Positions 1-12,090 of a stretch of 64,000 bases of DNA are shown here, piece after piece. The stretch is from Luidia sarsii (Eukaryota; Echinodermata; Asteroidea; Paxillosida; Luidiidae): NCBI GenBank assembly GCA_949987565.1, contig OX465109.1:19647167-19711166 (forward strand), in the 5' to 3' direction. The translations under genes were made by a program, and so were the position numbers. Each line of letters opens with the position of its first letter. Position 1 is the stretch's first letter. The notes beneath the pieces are model-generated. The model was not told where the DNA came from, ran no database searches, and worked only from the letters and a program-made list of their open reading frames with translations.

Positions 1-70
1 TGTATCAACATGGTTAAAAGAAGAACTATTTGATTCCGTGAGACCCCCTTCCTAGAAATTGTGGGGACTC

Positions 71-1149
71 ATCTTGTCCTCGATCTCCGTAGCGCGCTAA
101 TTTCATCGTAGATTGGAGATTTCCACTCTTTCCTTCAAGTTATTTAGAAAGATTGTAAATTTGACACCTCCAGCACTACCCCCATTAGACAAAGTCCCTA
201 TAGATTGATTAGACGACTGTTTACCATATGCCCCCAATGGGATATATTGCAACCATACACAGCTGGCCATGCAGTCCGTTGAAATTGAACTAAGCATCTT
301 CAAGGAGTTTGAAGTATTTCTTTTTCAGACATGAAACAGTTGAGAGGTTCTGTCCCATCGGAATTACGGCGCGTCACTTTATCCTACTCTAATAAGTGTG
401 GCATATGAGGCGTGCTTCTGACTGTACCTTGAACAACATTATGGATCTTCCCTGTGAAGAGGTCATGCCAATATTAAATAATATTGTTCCCATAGAGTGA
501 TGAATAAAATTTCCTATTTACTTGCTGACTTCAATTTACTTTATTTAAAATATTTACCCTTAACTCGAACGTGAATCTTTATTAACGAAAAAGACGCTCC
601 AATTTATGTCTCGTGGAGTAATCAATAATGTTGATAGCTGATTGCTAAATATATATAGCTGAACCAAATATTATGCAAAGTTCATTATCCTACCATGATG
701 TCGCATAAGGTCCGAATGAGGTTACGAGCCGAATATCAAATTGCATGTTGTGCTTTTTACAAGCAGCAGTCGAAGATAAGCTCAAAGCAAACGACGTCAT
801 ACTTGCGTGTGGGTGAATGCCCTAGTCAATGAAGGATGACGTAGTGTACAAGGCTTCCATGGCTCAATGGCAATGGCCCTGGATAGCCAGCTAAAGCTCT
901 GCTCATATTTGTTCGCTCTTGAAAATATTGGCTAGACGTAAGACTACTCGTCCAAAAGAATAAACCCTACTGGGAGACGAGACTATAGTTATCTTGAATT
1001 ACTGGTGTTTTATATTTGATGTTTGTGATCTAAGGATTTTTCGTCTCTTTTGAGCACGTGTGTAATTCTCACAATTTAACGTGCGTGTATATTTATTTTT
1101 GTAATTGCATTCGTAATAGTGAACTTATTTTGTACTTTTAGGAGACTGA
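71..1149. other. No gene seen
   Basis: AT-rich sequence; frames are short and not protein-like. The first 70 bases weakly resemble the 24.7-kb repeat (TGTATCA...TTAAAAGAAGA). Confidence 0.4.
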
Positions 1150-1255
1150 CGTAAAACTGTGTTTAATGTAAAGTGCCTTGAGCTTCAATTTTTGGCGGAT
1201 TTGGGCGCTATAGAAGAAAACTGATTATTAATATCATCATTATTATTATTATCTT
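1150..1255 (+). repeat. LINE/SINE 3' tail remnant
   Basis: GTAAAGTGCCTTGAGC...TTTGGGCGCTATAGAAG followed by (ATT)n resembles the conserved 3' tail of L2/CR1-type elements and the SINEs they mobilise. No body is recognisable upstream. Confidence 0.5.
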
Positions 1256-1589
1256 GGCCAGGGGAAAGTTAGAGTGCTGTATATGGAACTTATCATAGAC
1301 CAAACTGCTTTTGTATCGCCACAGATATTCCCATAGTGGTCCAGTAGTCGACAATCGTCGGCTCGCTCAGTGGATCACTTAGCAGTACTGCAGAAGGGAT
1401 AACTTCTTTATTGGTAAAAACAAGCATTTCGATTATATTTCGCATGATGCTTATTGCACTGACATTGAGTGCAAGACGAAATTTGGCTGGAAGCCGGATT
1501 AGATTAAACAGGACGTTTGGTTAAATGCTTCTGACTGGTGCCCCCATCCCAGCAAAGACTAGTTGACTACTTGGGTAGGCCACCAGCTA

Positions 1590-1660
1590 TGGGTTGGATA
1601 GCTCAGATGGTTAGGGCGATGAGGTTAGTCTTGGGTTCAAGTCCCGGTCCTAGTTTTCAA
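1590..1660 (+). repeat. tRNA-like sequence (decayed tRNA or SINE head)
   Basis: A-box-like TAGCTCAGATGG and a perfect B box GGTTCAAGTCC at the right spacing with a pairing T arm. The anticodon and acceptor stems do not pair well, so a functional tRNA is unlikely. Confidence 0.5.
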
Positions 1661-2447
1661 AATTGTTTAAAAGTTCCCAGTCAGCTTCCTTTATTTGGGA
1701 AATGTTGGCGCATAAGAGGCTCAACGAAACTGGCATGTATTGTTCGTAGAGCACAGTACATAACTGGCATTCACCGTCCAGCAGTTGATAAGAGCCTGAC
1801 CTTATTGGTGTTATTCCCACTTAGAACAGAGAGTGTGGGAGAGAGCGTGGGAGAGAGAGAGAGTAAAATGAACGCTGCAACTAACCGTGTCTGTCACACT
1901 CGTTACATCGCATCTCGAGACCCCCGGCAGCTTCCGATAGACTGGGGTGTGTGGGGGAGGTATCAGCAAATCAAACTGGGTCGCCAGACGGCAGTTGTAG
2001 GTCGCTGCTGCGTCTGCCTACTTGTTTCCCCCCTTCCTTCCTTATCAACATTGGAGCGTCAGATTGAAATGGGGTCCGGAAGTCCCGCTCTTCCTCTACT
2101 GCAGATAAAGATCGCGAGTGATTTTCTTTATTATTTTGTGCGGTCTCATCAGCGTGTGGACAGGCCGGCGCTGCCCCTATATACGGACTCTTGCGTAGCT
2201 GCCTTCTCTGTTTATACAGAAACACGGTCCCGGCTCGGGCTCAGACATCTCCTGCGTCATCTAAGAGCCTCCGTGGCAGTTTCTCCGAGGGGCTGGAGGT
2301 TTGTTTCGTACGCGTTATAACCGCCCCTTAGCCAAAGAAACCACGGATATATACCTCTCCGGTTCTTAACATCTCAGTGCACCGCGGAACGGAAAGCTAC
2401 ATCACTATACAGAAATGTTTGACCAAATAAACAATTGTTGATATAGG

Positions 2448-2575
2448 AGGGTTTGCGGTGACACCATGTATAAGGTCACTTTAGGAAGAGGTGCGGTTCG
2501 GTAAAAAGAACCTGAGTGATCACTCGACGTTCCGGCCAGTATGCTCCGGCCATCATCAGGAAAGTCAAGTCCTTA
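2448..2575 (-). repeat. Copy of the hammerhead-like repeat
   Basis: The start (ATAGGAGGGTTTGCGGTGAC) matches the 24.7-kb repeat. On the minus strand it holds CTGATGA, a stem GGCCGG/CTGGCC and GAACGTCGAG, so the GAAA box has one substitution here. Confidence 0.6.
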
Positions 2576-2599
2576 GGTGTTATTTATCAAACAAGTGAC

Positions 2600-5530
2600 G
2601 AGCAAAATGAGCTTGCGAAACCTTCGTCCACTTGTATCACCCATGGAGGGACTTTGTGATTGACTTTGACCAATGCAATCCAAACGTTTGACTTGTCCGC
2701 ACCGATGATGTTACCAATTGGTAATTCTGGATCGCTGGTCCAAATCGTGGCTACAAATTGGAAGCGAGAGAGAGAGAGAGAATCGAGCACGCTAGTGAGC
2801 CCTATGGATGGAGATCTTCTCACTCCCGTGCGAATTGGGACGGCATGGGCGTCAACATATCGAATGACGAAGAGGATCCTGCAGGGCCTTGTCAAAGGAG
2901 GAGCAGGGAGAGGCAGACAGGAGGCGAGAAAGGCGTCACAGAGTGGACAGGGCCTAGTCTGAGTGACTCGGGCCCTGACGGCGGAAAACAAAGAAAGATG
3001 GAGGAAGAGCGTCGTTGACAGTCTGTGGTGCCCCAACGGTCAATCAAGTGTGTATCTCTATGGGGATTTGGGTTTGGAAACCTGTGTCCATCCCTGTCCC
3101 ACCTCTATGCTAGGGTTTACAAAACGGAGTCCATGCATGACATTGAACCATTCGGCCGGGATGACTGATTGGCTAATGCACCATATCGCATGGACCGTGT
3201 GCGTATGATATATGATCCCATTACCTTTTTTTTTTTACACGAGATGAGAAAAAACCCACAGTCAGCAACCCTCGTTGGGGAAATATGACACAGGACACCA
3301 GCAGTATGAAGTCACAGAGGTCGAAGTGATCTCTTCTTATTGCCACTTGACATGCAATTCGACTGGCACGGACGCGTATGCTGTACATTGACCAAGCCAT
3401 GCGGGAGGAAATCTAATGAAGTCCGTGCCCGGGGTGCGGTACTTCTTCGGCTTGTTTCATGGGTGCCGTACCTCGCAGCGCCGCACGGTGCGACCGAGGT
3501 TGCTTTCTGGTTGATGTCTGGCCTAGGCGAGCTCCGGGCAGCGTGCCTTGGCCTGAGAGTTCGCCGAACCCCAAGCCGACTAGTGGCCGGCGTTTGCCCC
3601 CCCCTCCCCCCCCCCCCACTTCCAACTCTGCGAACCCTTCCCCCTCCGGGAGCTGAATCTGGGGCTTGCGATTGTCGTTGAGCACCGGCAGTGATTGCTA
3701 GACCACCGAGTGCTACGGACGGGACGGGACGGGCCCCATCCCGTTTTCCTCGGTTCGCTCGCCGCGCCCTGCCCGGCAGATCGGTCTGTCCGACGGTTGT
3801 TCCCGCTCAGCCGCTGGCTCGCTTCATCCACCGATTACCGTTATCTGGGACGAATTCACAGAGCTGCCTAAACACCAATTGCTTGCTCATGCAAATAAAA
3901 GTTGGCCAATAAACGCTTCAATCCAATTTCAAGCTCAGTAAAGAAAAAACGAATGCGAATCGAAATAAACGGTTGCCACGTGGCAACGTGGTTTCTAATT
4001 CTCTCCAGACTTTTCATGCTCAGCAAAATTCTGTGCACAAAGAGGCCTGTGAAATGTGCCCTTTACCAAAGAGCAATTAACGGCAGGGGTCACCTGTAAG
4101 GAACGAATCTTCGTTAAGCAGTCGCATCCCATAGGTTTCCTTGGAATGACCCCGTGGCCTCGTATTTACACAAGCTGCATTCGACACCATGGCGCACGGG
4201 TGGAGGTCGGGCCCCCTAGCTAGGCGGACAATTCTAACGCCACCTCACCGCCGGTGAACGCGTGGTACCAGACCGCGGAAACTCGTGAAGTGCGAGTTCA
4301 CATTGCGATGGAAAGCACTTTTTCGAGACCGCTTCCTCGGCTGCGTTGCCCATAATGGGTCATAATAAGGCTGTGCACCCCCCCCCCCCACTAAATTTCT
4401 TTAGCTGCGGGATGTACGGTAGTTGAATGCCTGTATTCAGGTACAATTTAATCTGCGTCTCAGAAATACATGTGAAACCACAGGCCAACTTGGCTCATTG
4501 TTAAGGATATTTGCTGCGCACGCCGGACATATATCGCGTATACTCGAATAGTCGGAGTGGTCTGGTATCGCGTCGCCTTTACCACCGAAGAATCGGGAAG
4601 GTATTCCCCTGTCGTTTATTCGGCAAGCCATTAATGCGATAGGTTCTGCATTGGCGCCGAACGGACGAAGTCGCTAACTGCCCTCGCCCATTCATGCAGA
4701 ACAATAAGGCAACGATCTCGCGGACAAGACCAGGTCTTTGGAACCCCACGGCCTGCCGTGATATCGCAGCTGCACTGCGTCATGTAATGGCACCATGGCC
4801 CGACCGAGTGCGTATTAAAACGCGGCCGATACCGTGTTAAACGCAATATGACAAACTGGAGGAACAAAAAACAAAACGACGGAAATTTGAAAGCTTCGAT
4901 TTCATCTACCAAGCGATGTAAAGGCCTATGGTAACCATGACAACCGCCGTAGTTTATTCACGTCTTCATTTCACCCAACACTCCTTGCCAACCTCTTGTG
5001 AGTGAAGCGTTCTCGTTTTTTAATCACTTTTACGTGCGCGGCCTATAAAAGACACAATATCTTTCCTCAGCCCATACATCGATCTGGGTATAGCTTTCTC
5101 GTAAGCGGAGCTGCGATTTCCGCGGCGGAGGATAACACACGACCAAAAACTGCGTGCTTGCACGGCAGGTAAAGTGGTCCCGTGGTCTTGCGTGCGAGAC
5201 GTTAATGGCCATCCCGTCATCCGATCGGAATGTTTTTTTCCTTGAATCGCGGCGAACGGCAGAATGGTTGAGACTGAGGGGAGTATGTCTGCTTCCGTCT
5301 CTGCTGTGATTTTGAGGCTACATGTCTCGACTGTCTGGACATCTGCGTGCTGCCCATCACGGTAGAACAAATCAAAAACACGGCCTCCCTCTTTCAAGTT
5401 TATTTGAGAAAGGTGCTGCAAGGATCGTAACGTCAGGCCCACTAAATTTTGAGATTTATCGTGGAATGTTTGTGATGACGTTATGACAGAGTCATCTCTT
5501 TCGAGAGGGAGCGTGGTATACCGAAGGATG
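2600..5530. other. No gene seen
   Basis: Mixed-composition DNA with a GC- and C-rich patch at about 3540-3800 and overlapping open frames on both strands, but no recognisable protein, splice-consistent exon set or RNA. Confidence 0.35.
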
Positions 5531-5535
5531 GCGGA

Positions 5536-5640
5536 CATTCAACGTTTCGGACAGAGCGTGTGCTCTGCCCGTCGTCAATGGGCGGCTTGATTCCAACCAG
5601 TGACGGGCGGGGCGTTCACTCTCCGAAACGTTGAGATACC
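5536..5640. repeat. Inverted pair of TGACGA...GAAACGTTGA motifs
   Basis: Minus strand: TTGACGA, one extra base, a nine-pair stem GGGCAGAGC/GCTCTGTCC, then GAAACGTTGAA. Plus strand, about 50 bp on: a decayed counterpart ending TCCGAAACGTTGAG. This is the same architecture as the 24.9-kb motif with unrelated stem sequence. Confidence 0.5.
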
Positions 5641-6509
5641 GACACTCCTGGGAGCATCGTGATCTTCCAGTCCGATAGTCTCACTGGTCGGCTGACTTGT
5701 CAAGGCCCCGTAAATGTACAGCCAGTCGGGTGGTACCGTTTTCGTCTTCCCTGAAATAGCTGCCATTACGCACGGATATAAAACCGAGTAAGCCATCTCA
5801 CAATCTGCCGAGGAAAGAAAATACGTACAGCTCACCGGGAGACCCCCATTTAATGGGCCCGGACGAATGGGAAATGACCTCGTTACTATAGTAACGGCCG
5901 TACGGGAACCACGGACGCATAGACCATAAGGGAAGATTGGTTGACACATGTGTCAGCCACGGCAACCATGTGTGTGGAATCGAAAACAATGACAGATGCA
6001 TGCAATAGGAAGGCTCTCAGTAATGACCGAATGGAGGAGGGCGAGACTTAATTGGGTCGGAGGCTCGGGGAGTTGAATGGTTGAATCTCTGGTTTGATAG
6101 ATAGCTGGGGTCAAGTCCTTGTTCAGTTTCAACAAGCTCATGATGTTTTATCTGCAGAGCGCCCTCTATCGAAGGCTAATAGAAGGTAGCTCTTCTAAAG
6201 ACAATTACCTCCAGCGTGTGTTACACACACAGACTTTTCCCAATCGATTCGTCATTCTGTTACCTCTGATTATTCGGAATGAAATCCTCAGTCGGTTCCC
6301 ACGTGTACAGTGTACGCCATTGTTGTTTCCATCGGACAGAGCCCTGGATATTATTCATGGGGTCGATTTCACCAAGGTTGCCAATCCATCATGACACAAT
6401 TTAGGCCTACCACAGGTAATACATCGTAAGTTGAGAGGGACTACGTTTTTCTGTGCATCTCTCACCGTCTGGCCATTGGTCGTGTAACAGACGAAATTGA
6501 CAACTGGAT
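5641..6509. other. No gene seen
   Basis: Short overlapping frames on both strands without recognisable features. Confidence 0.35.
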
Positions 6510-7335
6510 ATTTATACAGTAGTATACGGTATTATACGGTTGTATGCGGTAGTACACGGTAGAATGCGGTAGTACACGGTAGTATACGGTATACGGTAGT
6601 ATACGTAGTACACGGTATACGTAATATACGTAGAACAAGGTAGTATGCTTCAGTATGCGGTAGTACACGGTAGTATACGTAGTACACGGTAGTACGAGTT
6701 AGTGTGCGGTAGTATGCGGTAGTATACGTAGTACACGGTATACGATAGTATACGTAGTACACGGTTTACGTAGTATACGTAGTACACGGTAGTAGTATAC
6801 GGTATACGTAGTAAACGGTATATGGTAGTATACGTAGTACGTAGTATACGTAGTACGCGGTAGTACGCGGTAGTATGCGGTAGTATGCGGTAGTATACGG
6901 TAGTACACGGTAGTATACGTAGTATACGGTAGTACGTGGTAGTACGTGGTAGTATGCGGTAGTATGCGGTAGTATGCAGTATATGCGCTAGTACACGGTA
7001 GTATACGTAGTACATGGTAGTACACGGTAGTATGCGGTAGTACACGGTAGTATACGGTATATGGTAGTATACGTAGTACGTAGTATACGTAGTACGCGGT
7101 AGTACGCGGTAGTATGCGGTAGTATGCGGTAGTATACGGTAGTACACGGTAGTATACGTAGTATACGGTAGTACGTGGTAGTACGTGGTAGTATGCGGTA
7201 GTATGCGGTAGTATGCAGTATATGCACTAGTACACGGTAGTATACGTAGTACGCGGTAGTACGCGGAAGTATGCGGTAGTACACGGTAGTGCAAGGTAGT
7301 ACACGGTAGTGCAAGGTAGTACACGGTAGTGCATG
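6510..7335. repeat. GTAGTA(T/C)(A/G)CG-type minisatellite
   Basis: About 10-bp degenerate units (GTAGTACACG, GTAGTATGCG). A block of about 200 bp is repeated with a period near 239 bp (about 6820 and 7060), a higher-order duplication. Confidence 0.85.
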
Positions 7336-8494
7336 TCAATAAAAGGTAACTTGGCTCTCACCGGCATCAGCACAACACTTCAAACAAGGGTAGTTGCCTT
7401 TTTGTCGACTCACCGCTAGGGCTGATGAGATCAGGTGGTTAAAAGATGGTGCGCTCATCTACAGATCTTCGATCCAAGCCCCTCGTCTGACCCACTATTC
7501 TCCGCCCTCTGATCTGATACATCAACAAGTGCCCACTGAGTTCCTGTAACTCTAAGATTGATTTATGTAATACCCAAAATTGAAGGCCCCCCCCCCCACA
7601 CACACAATTTCAGAACCGTGGTTCAGTGACTGACGAAAGACCTAAAGGCCCACTCTCCCCCTCAGATCCTTAAAGTATATGATCGACCAGATTGCTTTCT
7701 GTGATCCCGGGGGAAATCCATTGGTTTTTTGACGTTCCTCGATCAAGTATCCCAGCCGACAAGCCCCACTGAAGTTGTTTACACACGGAACTCCATCGAA
7801 TAACTTGGCATACTTGTTCTTGCCCAGTCATCATAAGGTCGCCAGCGAATGTTTCCCTCCCCCCCTCCACAAACAATTCATTTCTACCATGCCCGAGTGT
7901 AAACACGGGGTTGTTAGTGCAAGAGCTCCCCTGAGTAATCCAACTTTCGGGAGATATACTTGGAGTAAACGGAAAGCAACCCTGAAATGATTAACCCGAA
8001 TTCCAGCAATTTACGACTCCCCTGCGTCATCTCAAAAACATGGGCAAATATAGGACGAATTAATCAGGGCAACAAGAAACTTACCCGATTGTTTTGGGTG
8101 GGTTTTTTTTATTCTTCCCCGTGAAGATTACCTGGCAGTATGGAGTCGCCCAGGGGAGACGTTTACCCCATTTTCTCGATGGCCAAGGGAGAGTGCAGAG
8201 AGTATTAGAGTGGAGGGGGTGGATGGGTGCAAGGTCGGGCACGGGGTAGATGGGAGGGTCGCCTCTTACTGGGATTATAGGCTGCGCATGAGAGGCAACA
8301 GACCCGGGGTTTACTTCGCCTGGTCTCGCTGCTGCCTGAATCTCAGATGTGCTGGGGCTTTGGGGGATATTGTCGCTGGGCTGCCGGGGAACTACGCCAT
8401 GCCCGCCGTTTGTGACCACTTTTCCCCGATCTATAATGTAACAGGACAAGGGATTGCCACGCTATGTGGAAATACGAAGTGATGCATGATATAG
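7336..8494. other. No gene seen
   Basis: Ordinary non-coding sequence between two simple-sequence arrays, with short C- and CA-runs at about 7590. Confidence 0.35.
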
Positions 8495-9140
8495 CGTCTC
8501 TGTCTCTTTGTCCGGCAGTAGGGCCGATCTTTTTCGTCTACCTGTATCTCCGTGTCTACGTCTTCTCATTTCTACAACTATGTGTATCTGTTTCTCCTTT
8601 TCTCGATCACCTATCCCTCTGTTTCTGTTTCTCTGTCTCTGTCGATGTCTGTCTCTCTGTCTCTATCTGTCTCTCACTGCCTCTCTCTGTCTCTCTGTGT
8701 GTCTCTCTACCTCTCTCTGTCTGTCTCTCTATCTGTCTCTATGGATATCTATCTCTCTGTCTTTGTCTATCTCTCTGCCTCTCGCAGTCTCTCTCTCTCT
8801 TTCTCTGTTTCTATTTCTGTCTCCCTGTCTCTCTATCTCTCTTTCTCCGTTTCTATTTCTGTCTCCCTGTCTCTCAATCTCTCTCTGTCTTTCTATCTGT
8901 GTCTCTATCTGCCTATATTTGTTTCTCTCTCTGGGTCTCCCATCTGTCTCTCTAGATCTCTGTTTCCCTCTCTGTCTCTCGCCTTCACTCTGTCACTCTT
9001 TCTGCCTCTCTGGCTCTCTCTCTCTCTCTCTCTCTCTGCCTCTCTCTGTATCTCTCTGTCTTCCTTTCTCTCTAGATCTCTCTCTGGATCTCTATCTGGA
9101 TCTCAGGATTTCTTCTTCCCTCTCTGGATCTCTATATTCA
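8495..9140. repeat. TCTCTG-rich polypyrimidine tract
   Basis: Long run of TCTCTGTC-type repeats on the plus strand; no coding meaning. Such tracts favour triplex (H-DNA) structure. Confidence 0.85.
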
Positions 9141-10545
9141 TCGGTCGCTGTGTGTATCCCTGTCTTACTCACTCAGACGCTCTCTATCCCCCACTCTTTC
9201 TGCCTTTCTGCCCGCTCGACAATCCTCTCCTTCAAAGGTGACGGGCAACAAAAAGGTGAGAAGAGCAAGGAGTAAGAGGCAGAGACGAGTGACAGTCTAA
9301 GGAGGAGCGGGACGTCCGAGACGTAGAAACTAGGCCAGGGTTCATCGGGATGAAAGAGCGGTGGTGGTGTGGGCGTATCGCTTTCGTCCCCATCTCATCT
9401 AGGCGTGCCGTCGTCGTCTGTTGATTCACCGAGTCAGGCAAAGAACAGGAAGGAGGAGAAGACAACGAAAAAGAAGAAGAAGACAAAGAACTCTCCACAA
9501 GTAGCCGAGGAAATTCGAGCCCGAGTGGTCTCCACTTAATACTGGGAACGTATATCGTTCTTGCTCGCAATGCGAATCTAAAAGACCGCCAATTGGCGGC
9601 TCATTCAGGCTACTCAAGCCCCCCCGTGTCCTTTGGACTAAATAGCCGGCAAAATGATCCGCGTGAACCTCTACTCCTCCCCAAGATAATGTATTGGAGT
9701 CAAGGGCCTGTGTGTATAACACCGAGAAAACAAGTATAGAGCAGCAAAATGCATGAAAGAACGCCAAGACGGCCACGCGTCGACCCTGAAGGCGGGTGGT
9801 TCCGGCAGATACAGCGGTCTTCAAAACGTTTGTCATCAAGCGTACAGTAATCGGATGCAGCCGCTGACAGGTAGTTCGCCTTCTTGGAAGGAAAACCATA
9901 CACGCCCAGAAAGCCACACGTGGCTCATGGCGCAGTTAGACCGGGTTTCTCATCTAGAGCGCCCCACTAATTTAGCAGCGGACACTTTCGGCGTTCACTC
10001 TTGCCCTGGTTTTTTTCCTGCCACGACTGAAAAGCTTTCGACGCCTCGAATCGTGTTAAATCCTCAATACTAGAATATTGGTCTGGTACTGTCGGGGGGC
10101 AGTGAGGAGGTCTGTGCGCAGCCTCACCTGTCTTCCGAAAGTCATTTACACTCCGTGGGGAGGAAAGGGGAGAAGACCATTTGACTCAAGCAGGCTGTCC
10201 GTCCCAAAGCCGAGACGCGTCACAGTAGAAGGTAGTTTTTGTCTGCTCTTCAGTCAACTTTGGGGGTTAACTTGGGGACAGCGATCCCTCCTGCTCCCCT
10301 GACCTATCCATCTCTGCCTGTAACCCCGTGCATCTTGCCCTGTCTCTCTGATCTTCGCTGTTCCTCTCTTTTGTCTTGTTCTCTCTTTCTCTCTCCTTTT
10401 ACAGTTTTTCTTTCTGCCTCTCTGTCTTGTCTCTGTCTATGTGGGGGAAGTTGATGTGTTAGTTGCCCTAGCCAGCTCCAAGTGACATTTTTGGAGTACA
10501 TTGTAATCTTTGTACGTACCATGGATATTGTTTCTGTCTCATCCT
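9141..10545. other. No gene seen
   Basis: Overlapping open frames on both strands at 9230-9920 are not protein-like. Pyrimidine-rich sequence resumes near 10300. Confidence 0.35.
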
Positions 10546-11513
10546 CATCCTCTGCCTCTGCCTCTGCCTCTGCCTCTGCCTCTGCCTCTGCCTCTGCCTC
10601 TGCCTCTGCCTCTGCTTCTGCCTCTGCCTCTGCCTCTGCCTCTGCCTCTGCCTCTGCCTCTGCCTCTGCCTCTGCCTCTGCCTCTGCCTCTGCCTCTGCC
10701 TCTGCCTCTGCCTCTGCCTCTGCCTCTGCCTCTGCCTCTGCCTCTGCCTCTGCCTCTGCCTCTGCCTCTGCCTCTGCCTCTGCCTCTGCCTCTGCATCTG
10801 CCTCTGCCTCTGCCTCTGCCTCTGCCTCTGCCTCTGCCTCTGCCTCTGCCTCTGCCTCTGCCACTGACTCTGACTCTGACTCTGACTCTGACTCTGACTC
10901 TGACTCTGTCTCTGGCTCTGACTCTGACTCTGACTCTGCCTCTGTCTCTGTCTCTGTCTCTGTCTCTGTCTCTGTCTCTGTCTCTGTCTCTGTCTCTGTC
11001 TCTGTCTCTGTCTCTGTCTCTGTCTCTGTCTCTGTCTCTGTCTCTGTCTCTGTCTCTTCCTCTGCCTCTGCCTCTGCCTCTGCCTCTGTCTTTGCCTCTG
11101 CCTCTGCCTCTGCCTCTGCCTCTGCCTTTACCTCTGCCTCTGCCTCTGCTTCTGCCTCTGCCTGTGACTCTGCCTCTGCCTCTGCCTCTGCCTCTGACTC
11201 TGACTCTGACTCTGCCTCTCCCTTTACCTCTGCCTCTGCCTCTGCCTCTGCCTCTGCATCCGACTCTGCCTCTGCCTCTGCCTCTGCCTCTGCCTCTGCC
11301 TCTGCCTCTGACTCTGACTCTGCCTCTGCCTCTGCCTCTGCCTCTGACTCTGCCTCTGCCTCTGACTCTGACTCTGGCTCTGACTCTGACTCTGCCTCTC
11401 CCTTTACCTCTGCCTCTGCCTCTGCCTCTGCCTCTGCATCCGACTCTGCCTCTGCCTCTGCCTCTGCCTCTGACTCTGACTCTGACTCTGACTCTGACTC
11501 TGACTCTGACTTT
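10546..11513. repeat. Hexanucleotide array (TGCCTC)n with TGACTC and TGTCTC sub-blocks
   Basis: Pure TGCCTC units to about 10860, then runs of TGACTC, TGTCTC and mixed blocks. The block starting CTCCCTTTACCTCTGCC is duplicated at about 11217 and 11397. Confidence 0.92.
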
Positions 11514-11519
11514 GCCCAG

Positions 11520-12090
11520 TTTGTCTATATCTCAACATCTCTTCCCTTCTCTCTTTCTCTCCCTATCTCTATCTGTTTCTTTCTCTTTTTCTCTCTCTCT
11601 CTTTCTCTCTCCGTCTTTCTCTCTCTCGGTTCTCTTCTTCTTTCTCTCTCTCTCTCCATCTCTCTCCCTCTCTCTTCCTTTCTTTCTCTCTTTTTCTCTT
11701 CCTCTTCCTTTCTCCTTTTCTCTCTCTCACTCTCTCTACTTCTCTCTCTCCCCTCTCTCTTTCTTTCTTTCTCTCTTTTTCTCTTCCTCTTCTTTTCTCC
11801 TTTTCTCTCTCTCGCTCTCTCTACTTCTCTCTCTCCCCTCTCTCTTTCTTTCTTTCTCTCTTTTTCTCTTCCTCTTCCTTTCTCCTTTTCTCTCTCTCAC
11901 TCTCTCTACCCCTCTCTCTCCCCTCTCTCTCTTTCTTTCTTTCTCTCTCTTTCTCTCTCCATCTTTCTCTCTCGTTTCTCTTCTTCTTTCTCTCTCTCTC
12001 CCTCTCTCTCCCTCCCTCCTTTCTTCCTTTCTCTCTTTTTCTCTATCTCACTCTCTCTACCCTCTCTCTCCCCTCTCTCTTTCTCTCTCG
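11520..12090. repeat. Polypyrimidine tract with internal tandem duplication
   Basis: TCTCTC/TTTCTC-rich; a block with TTTTTCTCTTCCTCTTCC recurs near 11690, 11775 and 11865. Confidence 0.85.

Noticed and set aside
1538..2320. 260-codon plus-strand frame
   Set aside because: Runs through the tRNA-like sequence and low-complexity GAGAG tract; composition is not protein-like.
5020..5538. 172-codon minus-strand frame
   Set aside because: No recognisable motif, overlaps another frame, and abuts a repeat end; not enough to call a gene.
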